DNA of 64,000 nucleotides from assembly GCA_020637855.1 (NCBI GenBank), contig JACKJR010000002.1, positions 434,001 to 498,000 of the forward strand, written 5' to 3'. Under the pieces are notes generated by a model. The model saw only the letters and a program-made list of their open reading frames with translations. It was not told where the DNA came from and searched no databases. Positions 20,266-29,342 of the stretch are shown in pieces. The position numbers were made by a program, and so were the translations under genes. The first letter of the stretch is position 1; each line of letters opens with the position of its first letter. The DNA comes from Rhodobiaceae bacterium. GTDB lineage: Bacteria; Pseudomonadota; Alphaproteobacteria; Rhizobiales; Tepidamorphaceae.

Positions 20266-21264
20266 TCACATGAAGTATTTGCGTTCATCCGTATTCGGAT
20301 AGAGACCGGCCACCTGCTCGCCATAACCATTGAAAAGCAGCGTCGGCACCCTGTCACGTGTTCCCAGCACCCGTTCTTCGGCCTGGCTCCAGCGCGGATG
20401 CGCCACGGCTGGGTTCACATTGGCCCAGAAGCCGTATTCGCGCGCGTTGATCTCTTCCCAGAAGCTGACCGGGCGCTCGTTGGTGAAGGTGAATTTCACG
20501 ATCCCCTTGATCGACTTGAAGCCATACTTCCACGGTGTCGCCAAGCGCAGCGGCGATCCCATCTGCTTGGGAAGCGGTTTGCCGTAAGCGCCGGTGGCAA
20601 TGAAAGCGAGGTCGTTGGTTGCTTCCTCGATCGTCAGCCCCTCCACATAGGGCCAGGGATAGCCGAACGATCCGGTCTTCTGGCCCGATGCAACGGAGGG
20701 CATCATGAAGGTTTCCATGCGCACATATTTCGCAGCCGACTGCGGCTTGGCATAATCGACAAGCGCCTTGAGCGGAAATCCGGACCATGGAATCGTCATT
20801 GACCATGCTTCGACGCAGCGATGACGGTAGAGCCGTTCCTCGAGCGGCATGGCCGCGAGCAGCGTATCAACGTCGATCTCTCGCTCTTGCTCGACCATAC
20901 CGTCAAGCTTCACCGCCCAGGGCCTGATCGGCAACGCCTGTGCGGCTTCGGAGATATTCTTGGACGAACCGAACTCGTAATAGTTGTTGTAGGTGAAATT
21001 GAAGCCTTCCGGCGTGAGGTCACGGTCGAGTTTGTAGGCTTCGTTGCGCTTGAAGGGGTAGAGCTTGGTGCTCGGATCATCTTCGGGTGCCCCGTAGACC
21101 TTGCTTTCGCCAAACAGCGAAAACGCGCTTGCGTGCGGCGCGACCGCAGCGGATGCCACAAGCCCCGCGCCGCCTGCAAGCAGAGCACGCCGGTTGAGAA
21201 AGACGTTTTCCGGTGTCGCAGTCCGCTCCGGCAGTTCCCAGGAGCGTTTGTTGCGAATGAGCAT
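20266..21264 (-). CDS. msrP: Protein-methionine-sulfoxide reductase catalytic subunit MsrP (YedY)
   Basis: Periplasmic molybdopterin enzyme repairing oxidised methionine in envelope proteins. The 332 residues start with a Tat signal (NRRALLAGGAGLVASAA, about 24-46, cleavage after ASA) and contain the molybdenum-ligand C150 in HRCVEAWSM, as well as TPWKYGFKSIKGIVKF. The usual membrane heme partner MsrQ should follow the gene, but the downstream space holds only the AbcR-like sRNA, so MsrQ is elsewhere or absent. Confidence 0.95.
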   Translation of the reverse strand: MLIRNKRSWELPERTATPENVFLNRRALLAGGAGLVASAAVAPHASAFSLFGESKVYGAPEDDPSTKLYPFKRNEAYKLDRDLTPEGFNFTYNNYYEFGSSKNISEAAQALPIRPWAVKLDGMVEQEREIDVDTLLAAMPLEERLYRHRCVEAWSMTIPWSGFPLKALVDYAKPQSAAKYVRMETFMMPSVASGQKTGSFGYPWPYVEGLTIEEATNDLAFIATGAYGKPLPKQMGSPLRLATPWKYGFKSIKGIVKFTFTNERPVSFWEEINAREYGFWANVNPAVAHPRWSQAEERVLGTRDRVPTLLFNGYGEQVAGLYPNTDERKYFM

Positions 21265-21281
21265 GTCAGCCTCCGTTCAAG

Positions 21282-21324
21282 CAATTCCAGGAAAAGTGTG
21301 ACGCGGTTTCCGTCCGGAATTGCG
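21282..21324. repeat. Palindromic intergenic repeat
   Basis: GCAATTCC (21282-21289) pairs with GGAATTGC (21317-21324); the inner part (AGGAAAAGTGTGACGCGG then TTTCCGTCC) can extend the stem. This matches a hairpin repeat commonly scattered in Mesorhizobium-like genomes, from memory. It lies in the msrP leader. Confidence 0.6.
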
Positions 21325-21464
21325 TAAAATTGAATTGCGTTCAGTCTCGCCGCGCGGAAAAACCCATGCGGCAAGAATCCTCACAACAATAGTTAGGGGG
21401 CCAGGCGCGCGGGTCCAAATCACAGCCCCGCGAGCCCGAGTTGATGACACCGGCCAAAAAAAGC

Positions 21465-23522
21465 TCAGGCCGCTTCGGCGGCGTGCTCCTCGACCACTTG
21501 ATCAGCCAGCTTTCCGGTCAGTTCCTGCCAGTGGTCGAACTTCGTCGAAAATCCGCCGACACCCGACGTCGCAGACCGCAGTTCGACGATCAGATCGCCG
21601 ATTTCCGCTTCCGGCAGATGCACATTCACAGTGTCCCAGCCTTCCCAGCCCGGCCGCGCATCGAAACCGAGAATCTGCCCGCGTCTTTGCGAAACGATCT
21701 GGTTCAGACGTGCCGTCGCATCGCTCGGTACATGGATTTCCACCGCCATGATCGGCTCCAGCAGCACCGGTGAACACTGGGGCATACCCTCGCGCATGCC
21801 GATCTGGGCCGCCGTGCGGAACGCCATGTCCGAGGAATCGACGGTGTGGTACGAGCCGTCCGTCAGCGTTACGCCGACATCGATAACCGGGAAACCGAGC
21901 GGCCCCTTGCTGAGATACTCACGGATGCCGGCTTCCACGGATGGAATGTACTGCTTCGGCACCACGCCGCCGGTGATCGTATTGTCGAACACGAACCCCG
22001 TACCGCGTGGCAGCGCCTTGATGTCGAGCACCACATCACCGAACTGGCCGTGCCCGCCCGATTGCTTCTTGTGTCGCCCGCGCACACTCGTGCTTTTGCG
22101 GATCGTCTCGCAATACCCCACGCGGGGACGCTTGGCTTCCGCCGATACGCCGTATTTGGTCATCAGCTTTTCCAGCGCCACGCGCAGATGCATGTCGCCC
22201 TGCCCGCTGAGCACCATCTCGCCGGTGGTCTGATTGTGATCGAGCGACAACGAGGGATCCTCGTCGATCAGCTTGGCGAGCGATGCCGCCAGCTTGACCT
22301 CGTCCTTGCGCTCTTTCGCAGCCACCGAAAGCGCCAGCACCGGCGAAGGTGTCTCGACCAGCGCCAGACCACCGCCACCGGCGGAGGACAGCGTGTCACC
22401 GGTTTTCACACTCTCAAGCTTGGCGAGTCCGACCGTATCGCCGGCACTGGCCGCATCGGCGCGATGGGTATCCTGCCCGAACACGCTTTGCAGGCCGGAC
22501 ACCTTGACTTCATTGCCCTCCCCGTCCTTCAGCACCGTGCCATCGTGAATGCTGCCCGACAGCACCCGCACTACGGACAATTTGCCGCCGTGGCTGGTAT
22601 GGATGGTTTTCATCACCTGCGCCCTGGGAGCGCCGTCTTCCGGCGCGCCAAGCCGCGCAGCCGTACCTGCCACTCCGGCCACTTCGTGCCGAAACGCCTT
22701 CATGAGCCGCAGCATGCCGTTGCCGTTCTCGGCAGACCCGAGGAACAGCGGCACGATCAGTCCATCACGCAGCTCGCGGGCAAGATCGTCGAAAACGACA
22801 TCGCGCGGTGGCTCGATGTCCTCCAGCAGTTGCTCCATCAGCTTGTCATCATAATCGGCAAGCTTCTCCAGCATGGAAAAGCGCGCCTCTGTCTCTTCCT
22901 CTTTCTGAGCTTCGCCCATTTTGACGACTTCACTTGATGCATGTTCGCGGTAGACAAAGGCGCGCTCCAGGGCCAGATCGATGAACCCTGTGGCGACATC
23001 ATTTTCGTAAATCGGCAATTGCCGCATCACGACCGGCCGGCTGCTGGCGCTCTGCAAAAGCTGCAGCACGTCCTGCAAAGTGCCTTCGGCCTTGTCGATC
23101 TTGTTCAGAAAAAGCATGTGCGGAACACCGGCATCCTCGACTTCCTTGAGGATCGCCTGCAGCGCCGGAATTTTCTTCTCGTCGGGTTCGCATACCACGA
23201 TCGCCGCATCGACGCCCGGCAGCACGCCGCGCATGTCCTGCAGGTATTCAACCGAGCCCGGACAATCGAAAAACGTGTAGGTATCGCCGAGGAATTCACT
23301 CGAGGCGATGTTGACCTCCACGCTCATGCCATGCGCGCGCGCCTGGGGTGACGCATCGCCAATGGTGTTCTTGTCGGCCATCCGGCCCTGGCGCGCAATT
23401 GTGCCGTTGCGCGCCAGAAGCGCCTCAAGAAGTGTGGTTTTGCCGCTAAGATACGGTCCGACAATCGCAATAGCCCGCCCGCCCTGCGGGCCCGCTTGAG
23501 CGCCGTTATTTCCTGATCCCAT
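21465..23522 (-). CDS. Elongation factor G-like translational GTPase
   Basis: A 685-residue paralogue of EF-G with P-loop GPYLSGKTT (22-30), NKID, domains II-V and an intact C-terminus. The G3 motif reads D86-C-P-G-S90 instead of DxPGH, so the catalytic histidine of EF-G is replaced by Ser, and the effector region is short. That is typical of the EF-G-like branch (sometimes annotated fusA2) whose role is uncertain; slow GTP turnover would be expected. It is not the essential EF-G, which is normally in the str operon. Free-standing gene. Confidence 0.88.
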   Translation of the reverse strand: MGSGNNGAQAGPQGGRAIAIVGPYLSGKTTLLEALLARNGTIARQGRMADKNTIGDASPQARAHGMSVEVNIASSEFLGDTYTFFDCPGSVEYLQDMRGVLPGVDAAIVVCEPDEKKIPALQAILKEVEDAGVPHMLFLNKIDKAEGTLQDVLQLLQSASSRPVVMRQLPIYENDVATGFIDLALERAFVYREHASSEVVKMGEAQKEEETEARFSMLEKLADYDDKLMEQLLEDIEPPRDVVFDDLARELRDGLIVPLFLGSAENGNGMLRLMKAFRHEVAGVAGTAARLGAPEDGAPRAQVMKTIHTSHGGKLSVVRVLSGSIHDGTVLKDGEGNEVKVSGLQSVFGQDTHRADAASAGDTVGLAKLESVKTGDTLSSAGGGGLALVETPSPVLALSVAAKERKDEVKLAASLAKLIDEDPSLSLDHNQTTGEMVLSGQGDMHLRVALEKLMTKYGVSAEAKRPRVGYCETIRKSTSVRGRHKKQSGGHGQFGDVVLDIKALPRGTGFVFDNTITGGVVPKQYIPSVEAGIREYLSKGPLGFPVIDVGVTLTDGSYHTVDSSDMAFRTAAQIGMREGMPQCSPVLLEPIMAVEIHVPSDATARLNQIVSQRRGQILGFDARPGWEGWDTVNVHLPEAEIGDLIVELRSATSGVGGFSTKFDHWQELTGKLADQVVEEHAAEAA

Positions 23523-23784
23523 ACCAAGTTCCTCCCCTTAAGCGGGCGGAACCGGCTTGTCCCTTCATTTTCACGCGCGCCCGGGTTTTGTGGGTGCGGT
23601 CCCGCCTTCAAGCGCGAGCGTTTTGTGACGGGCATGGTCCCAAGCATTTGACTGCTTGGCAAGAGGCAGATTGGACATCGCGCAACATGCTATTCAGCCG
23701 GCGATATAGAGGATATCCTGCTTCAGCCTCCCGAGCCTCGTCCGACTGTGCTTCTTGCCGTTTGTCGTCAAAGGGAGACCTGAC

Positions 23785-24087
23785 ATGAGATTCATTATCC
23801 CGTTATTCGCCGGCATCGCATTCTGCGCTGCGGGGCTGTGTACGGCCGCTCTCGCGGGCGATATCCGCACAGCATCAAAACCCGACACCGCGATCTACGC
23901 ATCCCCTTGCGCCGAAAAGGCCCTGTCGGCTGTCACCCGGCCTCTCGCCGATCGCAGCGTGGAGCCCCCGCGCGAAATCCAGCTCGCACATGGCACATGG
24001 CATCCTTGCGCGAATGACCCCAATGCGTGTGGCGCCGGGCACAGCTGCTGTGCAGGGCATTGTGTGGCCGGGGCCTGCGGCGACTGA
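23785..24087 (+). CDS. Small exported cysteine-rich protein
   Basis: A 100-residue protein with a clear signal peptide (MRFIIPLFAGIAFCAAGLC..., cleavage after ALA near 24). The mature part ends in a compact cluster of seven cysteines over the last 26 residues (HPCANDPNAC, GHSCCAGHC, GACGD), suggesting disulfides or metal binding. AAGGGAG lies 8 nt before ATG 23785. I do not recognise the family. It is not in an obvious operon; a leftward terminator follows it. Confidence 0.72.
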   Translation: MRFIIPLFAGIAFCAAGLCTAALAGDIRTASKPDTAIYASPCAEKALSAVTRPLADRSVEPPREIQLAHGTWHPCANDPNACGAGHSCCAGHCVAGACGD

Positions 24088-24113
24088 CGCAGAATTGAAA
24101 GCTGGAAAAAATC

Positions 24114-24140
24114 GGGCAGCGACATGTCATGCCGCTGCCC
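24114..24140 (-). terminator. Intrinsic terminator of the glycine-rich protein gene
   Basis: GGGCAGCG (24114-24121) pairs with CGCTGCCC (24133-24140); on the minus strand it is followed by GATTTTTTCC. It lies 36 bp past the stop of the leftward gene. Confidence 0.8.
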
Positions 24141-24175
24141 GAAGATCACTTTGGCCTTTTCCTGCTTAAAGGGCG

Positions 24176-24463
24176 TTACTTCTTGCCCCCGAGCACAGCG
24201 CCGGCGATAGCTGTCAGGACACCGCCACCCGCGGCACCGCCGACCACATCGCCAAGGATAGAGGCCAGACCGCCGGCGTCTCCGCCCAGCAGCCCGCCGA
24301 TCAGCGGCCCGAGTGCCATGCCGCCACCGACGCCACCAACGGCACCAGCCAAAAGCCGCGGCACAAGCGCAACAGCAGCCTGCTTGACCAAGGTTCCAAC
24401 GATCCCGCCACCAACCATGCCGGAAATCGCCTGAACTACGAGATTGACGATCATCGATTCCAT
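24176..24463 (-). CDS. Glycine-rich small membrane protein
   Basis: A 95-residue protein composed nearly wholly of Gly, Ala, Val, Leu and Ile (MVGGGIVGTLVKQAAVALV, then GGVGGGMALGPLIGGLLGG). It could form two or three short hydrophobic segments with GxxxG-like packing. Similar Gly-zipper proteins of unknown function are common in Hyphomicrobiales. The C-terminus GGKK is basic. It has its own terminator, so it is probably a single-gene unit. No function can be assigned. Confidence 0.75.
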   Translation of the reverse strand: MESMIVNLVVQAISGMVGGGIVGTLVKQAAVALVPRLLAGAVGGVGGGMALGPLIGGLLGGDAGGLASILGDVVGGAAGGGVLTAIAGAVLGGKK

Positions 24464-24578
24464 ATTTCAGTCCTCACCTTGCGCGACCACACCAGCCGCA
24501 AGTTTGAAGATTAGCCGAAAACAACCGGTTCTGCGCTGTAAAACAACACGCTTGTGGACAGTACTCTTCGGGCATGAA

Positions 24579-24607
24579 AAAGGCGGCAACCGGAAGCTGC
24601 CGCCTTT
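24579..24607 (-). terminator. Intrinsic terminator of the DUF992 gene
   Basis: AAAGGCGGCA (24579-24588) pairs with TGCCGCCTTT (24598-24607); read leftwards the stem runs into TTTTTC. It lies 25 bp beyond the stop. Confidence 0.82.
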
Positions 24608-24631
24608 CATGTCCGCAAACATGCGGAAAAC

Positions 24632-25117
24632 TCAGTAACTGTCGGTCAAGCGCAGCTCGGCGACGCCAACGGCGATATTCAGCCCTTCCTGGCCGCTGAC
24701 CGAAAGCGGCTGCAGCACGATCGAGCGCGACGAGCCCCCGATCAGGGCGTTCGCGCCAACCCCAAGACCCACGGTCGCCTCGCCGGAAACACCGCCATAA
24801 GTGCCGTTCAGCACACCATTGGGAAGATTGCTCGTCGGCGCCAGCACGCCCCAGACCATCACGCCACGGGTCGTCGCTCCGATATCGATACCGAACTTGT
24901 TGATCGAACCACGATAGCGCTCGTCAGGTCCTTCCGCGCGCTCGAAGACACAATCGAGCGATTTGCTCGACCCGAAGATGAACCCGGTTCCGCCGGCCAC
25001 CTCACAGGTCAATGTACCAATTTCAATGCGGTCCTGAGCCTGCAAACCCGATGTCCCGGCAAGGCTTGCAACCGCAACCGTTCCCGCCAGCATGAGTTTG
25101 CGCATTGTATCTCGCAT
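24632..25117 (-). CDS. DUF992 exported protein
   Basis: A secreted or periplasmic protein of 161 residues. ATG 25117 follows GGGAGCG and gives MRDTMRKLMLAGTVAVASLAG with cleavage after LQA; the frame continues 27 codons upstream but without signal-peptide sense. The mature part matches DUF992: EIGTLTCEVAGGTGFIFGSS, two cysteines (TCEV, LDCVF) and a glycine-rich, beta-structured C-terminus (YGGVSGEATVGLGVGANAL). Function unknown; the fold resembles that of small outer-surface beta proteins. Its own terminator follows. Confidence 0.88.
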   Translation of the reverse strand: MRDTMRKLMLAGTVAVASLAGTSGLQAQDRIEIGTLTCEVAGGTGFIFGSSKSLDCVFERAEGPDERYRGSINKFGIDIGATTRGVMVWGVLAPTSNLPNGVLNGTYGGVSGEATVGLGVGANALIGGSSRSIVLQPLSVSGQEGLNIAVGVAELRLTDSY

Positions 25118-25295
25118 GACTTCGCTCCCGTTTGATGTGTAACGGCCAGTGCTCACAAAAGACCGGCATATTCTCTTGTAAACGTGGCGATAGCGCACAC
25201 AATTTGCAAGCGCCTACGCTTGCGCTGGGTCAACGTAGGGTAAATGCGCCATTGCAGCAGCAAGACGGTCGTTGCCGCAATGGCCGCCCCGATCG

Positions 25296-26501
25296 TCAGG
25301 AACGCAGATTGCCGCAGAAGCGCTGGATGCGGGTGCAGGCTTCTTCCAGCGCCTCGTTGGAGGTCGCATAGGAGATGCGGAAGTTGGGCGAACCACCGAA
25401 TGCTGCGCCATGCACGACCGCGACACCCTCCTCTTCCAGAAGCGCGGTGACGAAATCCTCGTCATTGGAAATCGCCTTGCCGCCGGCAGACGTCTTGCCG
25501 ATGGTTCCCGCGCAGGACGGATAGACGTAGAACGCGCCTTCCGGCACCGGGCATTTGATCCCGTCGGCCTGGTTCAGCATCGACACGACGAGGTCGCGAC
25601 GGCCCTTGAACAGTTCCTGGTTCACAGGGATGAAGGCCTGGGTGCCGTTCAGTGCCTCGACGGCTGCCCATTGCGATATGGAGCTGGGGTTTGAGGTCGA
25701 CTGCGACTGGATCTTCGCCATCGCCTTGATCAGTTCGACCGGCCCGCCGGCATAGCCGATCCGCCAGCCGGTCATCGAATAGGCCTTGGACACCCCGTTG
25801 ACCGTCAGCGTGCGGTCCTTCAGCCCCGGCTCGATCTGGGCGACGGTGGTGAACTTGAAACCGTCGAAGACGAGATGCTCGTACATGTCGTCGGTCATCA
25901 CCCAGACATGGGGATGCTTCATCAGCACGTCCGTCAGCGCCTTGATCTCGGCCTGGGTATAGGCCGCGCCGGTCGGGTTCGACGGCGAGTTGAAGATGAT
26001 CCACTTCGTTCTAGGCGTGATCGCGGCTTCAAGCATGTCTGGCGTGATCTTGAAGCCGGTTGCAATGCCGGCCTCGATCGCGACCGGTGTACCGCCGGCC
26101 AGCGCCACCATGTCGGGATAGGATACCCAGTAAGGCGCCGGCACGATCACTTCGTCGCCCGGATTGATGGTTGCCATCAGCGCGTTGTAGAGCACCTGCT
26201 TGCCGCCGGTGCCGACGCTGATCTCATTGATGGCGTACTCAAGCCCGTTCTCGCGCTTGAACTTGGCGACGATCGCCTCCTTGAGCTGCGGGATACCGTC
26301 GACGGGTGTGTATTTCGTCTTGCCGTCGCGGATCGCCTTGATCGCGGCTTCCTTGATGTTTTCCGGCGTATCGAAATCAGGTTCCCCGGCACCAAGACCG
26401 ATAACGTCGCGGCCGGCGGCTTTCAGTTCCGCCGCCTTGGTGGTGACGGCGATTGTGGCGGAAGGCTTCACGCGCTTCAGCGCGTCGGCGAGAAAGGCCA
26501 T
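25296..26501 (-). CDS. PLP-dependent aspartate aminotransferase-type enzyme (class I/II)
   Basis: A 401-residue fold-type I aminotransferase of the alphaproteobacterial AatA/AspC branch. Features: IGLGAGEPDFDTPENIKEAA near 35-55, NSPSNPTGA for PLP contacts, the Schiff-base lysine in NGVSKAYSMTGWR (around 240), and the substrate-carboxylate arginine in FRISYATSNEALEEA near the end. It should exchange amino groups between aspartate and 2-oxoglutarate, perhaps also act on prephenate as some family members do. Stand-alone gene. Confidence 0.93.
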   Translation of the reverse strand: MAFLADALKRVKPSATIAVTTKAAELKAAGRDVIGLGAGEPDFDTPENIKEAAIKAIRDGKTKYTPVDGIPQLKEAIVAKFKRENGLEYAINEISVGTGGKQVLYNALMATINPGDEVIVPAPYWVSYPDMVALAGGTPVAIEAGIATGFKITPDMLEAAITPRTKWIIFNSPSNPTGAAYTQAEIKALTDVLMKHPHVWVMTDDMYEHLVFDGFKFTTVAQIEPGLKDRTLTVNGVSKAYSMTGWRIGYAGGPVELIKAMAKIQSQSTSNPSSISQWAAVEALNGTQAFIPVNQELFKGRRDLVVSMLNQADGIKCPVPEGAFYVYPSCAGTIGKTSAGGKAISNDEDFVTALLEEEGVAVVHGAAFGGSPNFRISYATSNEALEEACTRIQRFCGNLRS

Positions 26502-26755
26502 TTGTCCGGTGCTCCTGGATATCCCGGTGAATGCGGGCGGACATTAGTGCCGCTTTGTGGCTGCGCGCAAGGGTTCCAGCCCTTCCATTGTGTCACAGGT
26601 GTCGTCTCTGCCACACAAAGATCACAAAGGATTCAGGCAAGCGCCCCAATTCGCCCGAAGACGGGCCTCAATCGCAGAGCAGTTTGCCGCCATCGGCCGG
26701 TTCGATCGGCACATGCAAACACTGACGCGTAACGCATAAAGACGGGGCCAATAAC

Positions 26756-27061
26756 ATGCACACGCAGAACAACGACAATCTTCCCGAGAACAATCACCAC
26801 GATCAGGGGCTCAACATCGGCCGCGCCATCGTCGCATGGCTTGTCGCTGCGGTGCTGGCGGTGACCTTCGCCGCATTCGCATCTTTCGAAGCGCAAGCAG
26901 CCCCATTCGGCAGCATGTCTCTCGAACTCACGATCAGCCGGGATTCCGAATTCATTCTGCTGGCCGTGGCCGCAGCCGCCGTCTTCGCCGTCATCTTCAT
27001 TATGTGGCGTGACGTTGCCCGCCAGGCGGACCGCTCATTGCGCGAGCGCGGCCACTACTGA
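26756..27061 (+). CDS. Small two-helix membrane protein of unknown function
   Basis: A 101-residue protein. The N-terminus is Asn/His-rich (MHTQNNDNLPENNHHDQ), then two hydrophobic segments (about 22-45, IVAWLVAAVLAVTFAAFASF; about 66-85, FILLAVAAAAVFAVIFIMW) and an Arg-rich cytoplasmic tail. The first segment ends in EAQAA and might be a cleaved signal. No family recognised. It is followed after 70 bp by a PQQ dehydrogenase gene in the same direction, but a functional link is not evident. Confidence 0.6.
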   Translation: MHTQNNDNLPENNHHDQGLNIGRAIVAWLVAAVLAVTFAAFASFEAQAAPFGSMSLELTISRDSEFILLAVAAAAVFAVIFIMWRDVARQADRSLRERGHY

Positions 27062-27131
27062 GCGCTTGCCTTCTGTACAAATACACGCACTGGCCCTAGC
27101 TCTTTGTAAAACGAAACCAAGGAGCGGGCCG

Positions 27132-28277
27132 GTGAAACTCCCCCGATATTGGCTGCCTGCATTGGCGGTGATGGTCTTTGTGACCGCCGTAGCCATATCC
27201 AGCAGACCAGCCCCCGCACAACGTTTCGAGACCGAGAAATACGCAATCGGTGTCGACACGTTTGCAAGCGGCCTCGAACACCCCTGGGGTCTGGCTTTTC
27301 TGCCAGACGGGCGCATGCTGGTCACCGAACGCCCCGGCCGCATCCGGCTCGTGGAGACAGACGGTAGCTTGAGCGAACCTCTGGAAGGCGCGCCATCCAC
27401 CCAGAGTTTCGGGCAGGGCGGCATGCTCGACATCGCGCTCGATCCCGATTTCACCGAAACCTCCCGCGTCTTCATCACCTTTGCCTACATCGAGAACGGC
27501 AAGGCAGGAACCGCCGTCTGGCGTGCCCGGCTGGCTACGGACGGCACGCCGCGTCTTGTCGACGGCACGATGATCTTCCGCATGAACAAGCTGTCGTCGA
27601 AGGGCCAGCACTTCGGCTCGCGCATTGTCTTCGCGCCGGACAAGACGCTGTGGGTCACCGTCGGCGAACGCGGCGAACGCGACCGCGCCCAGGACCCGAG
27701 CGACCATGCCGGCTCCGTCCTGCGCATGGACCGCGACGGCAAAGCGCCCGCCGACAACCCCTTTGTCGGCAGGGACGGCGACGACCTCATCTGGTCAATC
27801 GGTCACCGCAACCCGCAAGGCGCCGCATTCAATCCATGGACGAAAACACTGTGGACAGTGGAACACGGCGCGCAGGGCGGGGACGAGATCAACACACCTC
27901 AGCCTGGCCGCAACTACGGCTGGCCGGTCATCGCCTACGGACGCGAATATTCAGGCGGCAAGATCGGCGAAGGCACCGAGAGACCGGGCATGGAGCAGCC
28001 AGTCTATTACTGGGACCCGTCGATTGCGCCTTCGGGCATGGAGTTCTACACCGGCGACGCATTCCCCGAATGGCGCGGCAATGTCTTCATCGGCGCTTTG
28101 AAGTTCCAGCTGCTGGCACGCCTGACGCTGGATGGCGACAAGATCACGGCCGAGGAACGCATGCTGGAGGATTTGGGCGAGCGTATCCGCGCCGTAAAGC
28201 AGGGGCCGGACGGCAATCTCTATCTGCTCACCGACAACGCGCGTGGACGAATCCTGAAGATCAGCCGGGCACGCTGA
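27132..28277 (+). CDS. PQQ-dependent soluble aldose sugar dehydrogenase (YliI-like)
   Basis: A periplasmic six-bladed beta-propeller oxidoreductase using PQQ to oxidise aldoses. GTG 27132 gives 381 residues with a signal peptide (MKLPRYWLPALAVMVFV..., cut after APAQ); longer frames upstream lie in another gene. Motifs: LEHPWGLAFLPDGRMLVTERPGRI, GQGGMLDIALDPDF, GHRNPQGAAFNP, WTVEHGAQGGDEIN and the C-terminal GRILKI, typical of Asd/GDH-B. Physiological substrate and PQQ source are not visible here. Confidence 0.92.
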   Translation: MKLPRYWLPALAVMVFVTAVAISSRPAPAQRFETEKYAIGVDTFASGLEHPWGLAFLPDGRMLVTERPGRIRLVETDGSLSEPLEGAPSTQSFGQGGMLDIALDPDFTETSRVFITFAYIENGKAGTAVWRARLATDGTPRLVDGTMIFRMNKLSSKGQHFGSRIVFAPDKTLWVTVGERGERDRAQDPSDHAGSVLRMDRDGKAPADNPFVGRDGDDLIWSIGHRNPQGAAFNPWTKTLWTVEHGAQGGDEINTPQPGRNYGWPVIAYGREYSGGKIGEGTERPGMEQPVYYWDPSIAPSGMEFYTGDAFPEWRGNVFIGALKFQLLARLTLDGDKITAEERMLEDLGERIRAVKQGPDGNLYLLTDNARGRILKISRAR

Positions 28278-28367
28278 CGATACGATCCGCCTTGACCGGT
28301 ACACTGATGCGCCTGCTTCGCTTATGCTTGCCGCACCCATTCAATTCAAACAAGCGAGCGCAATGGC

Positions 28368-29327
28368 ATGAGCGGCTTTCATTTCCTTTCCGATGCCGTG
28401 CTGGAAAACCTTGGCCTCACGCAGAGTGAAATCGCCGACGCAATCGAGGACGCCTTACTTGCCAAAACGCGCGAGGAAGTCTGGACCGCACCGAAGTCGG
28501 CCCTTCTGCCCGGCGACGGGCGATACATGATGACCACGCTGTGCGCCTCCGACAATCCACAACTCACCGGCGTCAAGGCGGTGACCGTCAGCCCGCGCAA
28601 CCCCGGGCGCGGGCTCGATGCCATCAATGGCGCGATCACCCTGTTCGACAGTGAGACCGGGCTGCTTAAGGCCGTGCTGGGCGCCAACTGGATCACCGCG
28701 GTGCGCACGGCGGGCCTGAGTGCGGTTGCCGCACGCAGACTGGGAAATCCGCAGTCCGAGACAATCGCCTTCGTCGGAACCGGCGTGCAGGCGCGCAGCC
28801 ACCTGGAAGCCTTCCGCGATATCTTTCCTCTAAAGCGCATCCGTGCCTTCGGCAGGGGACAAGCCAATATCGGAAAGCTCTGTGCCTTCGCTGAGAAACG
28901 CGGGCTGGAGGCCAGTGCCGCGGCGTCCGCGCAAGAAGCCCTGGAAGGCGCCGATATCGTCGTCACCTCGGTAACGCTGGACTACACGATCGAACCTTTT
29001 CTCGACGCGGGGTGGCTCAAACCCGGCGCCTTCGCCGCGATCACCGATCTCGGCATTCCCTGGCTTCCCGATACAATGAACGCGTTTGGACAGGTCTTCG
29101 TAGACGACCGCGAACAGGAGGCGGCAAGCCCCAAACCGATGGTCGACCCGGCACTCATCAAGGGCGACTTGACGCAGATGGTGGCCGGCGACGTGGCATC
29201 ATCATTCGATGCCTCACGCCCTGCCTGTTTCATCTTCCGAGGGCTCGCCATCGGCGACTTCGCCGTCGCCGCGCTGGCCTATGAGCAAGCTATGAAGAAG
29301 GGACTGGGAACGCTGGTGGAGGAGTAA
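28368..29327 (+). CDS. Ornithine cyclodeaminase / mu-crystallin family protein
   Basis: A 319-residue NAD(P)-dependent enzyme of the OCD/mu-crystallin family. It has the substrate-binding half (about 1-115, with K68 in GVKAVTVSPRNPGRGL), then a Rossmann fold with FVGTGVQARSHLEAF (about 136-150) and VVTSVT. Members deaminate ornithine to proline, reduce ketimines or oxidise alanine; sequence alone does not tell which. The C-terminal part (ACFIFRGLAIGDFAVAALAYEQA) is complete. The gene overlaps nothing and is convergent with a LysR gene. Confidence 0.85.
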   Translation: MSGFHFLSDAVLENLGLTQSEIADAIEDALLAKTREEVWTAPKSALLPGDGRYMMTTLCASDNPQLTGVKAVTVSPRNPGRGLDAINGAITLFDSETGLLKAVLGANWITAVRTAGLSAVAARRLGNPQSETIAFVGTGVQARSHLEAFRDIFPLKRIRAFGRGQANIGKLCAFAEKRGLEASAAASAQEALEGADIVVTSVTLDYTIEPFLDAGWLKPGAFAAITDLGIPWLPDTMNAFGQVFVDDREQEAASPKPMVDPALIKGDLTQMVAGDVASSFDASRPACFIFRGLAIGDFAVAALAYEQAMKKGLGTLVEE

Positions 29328-29342
29328 GACCCTGCGGTCAGC

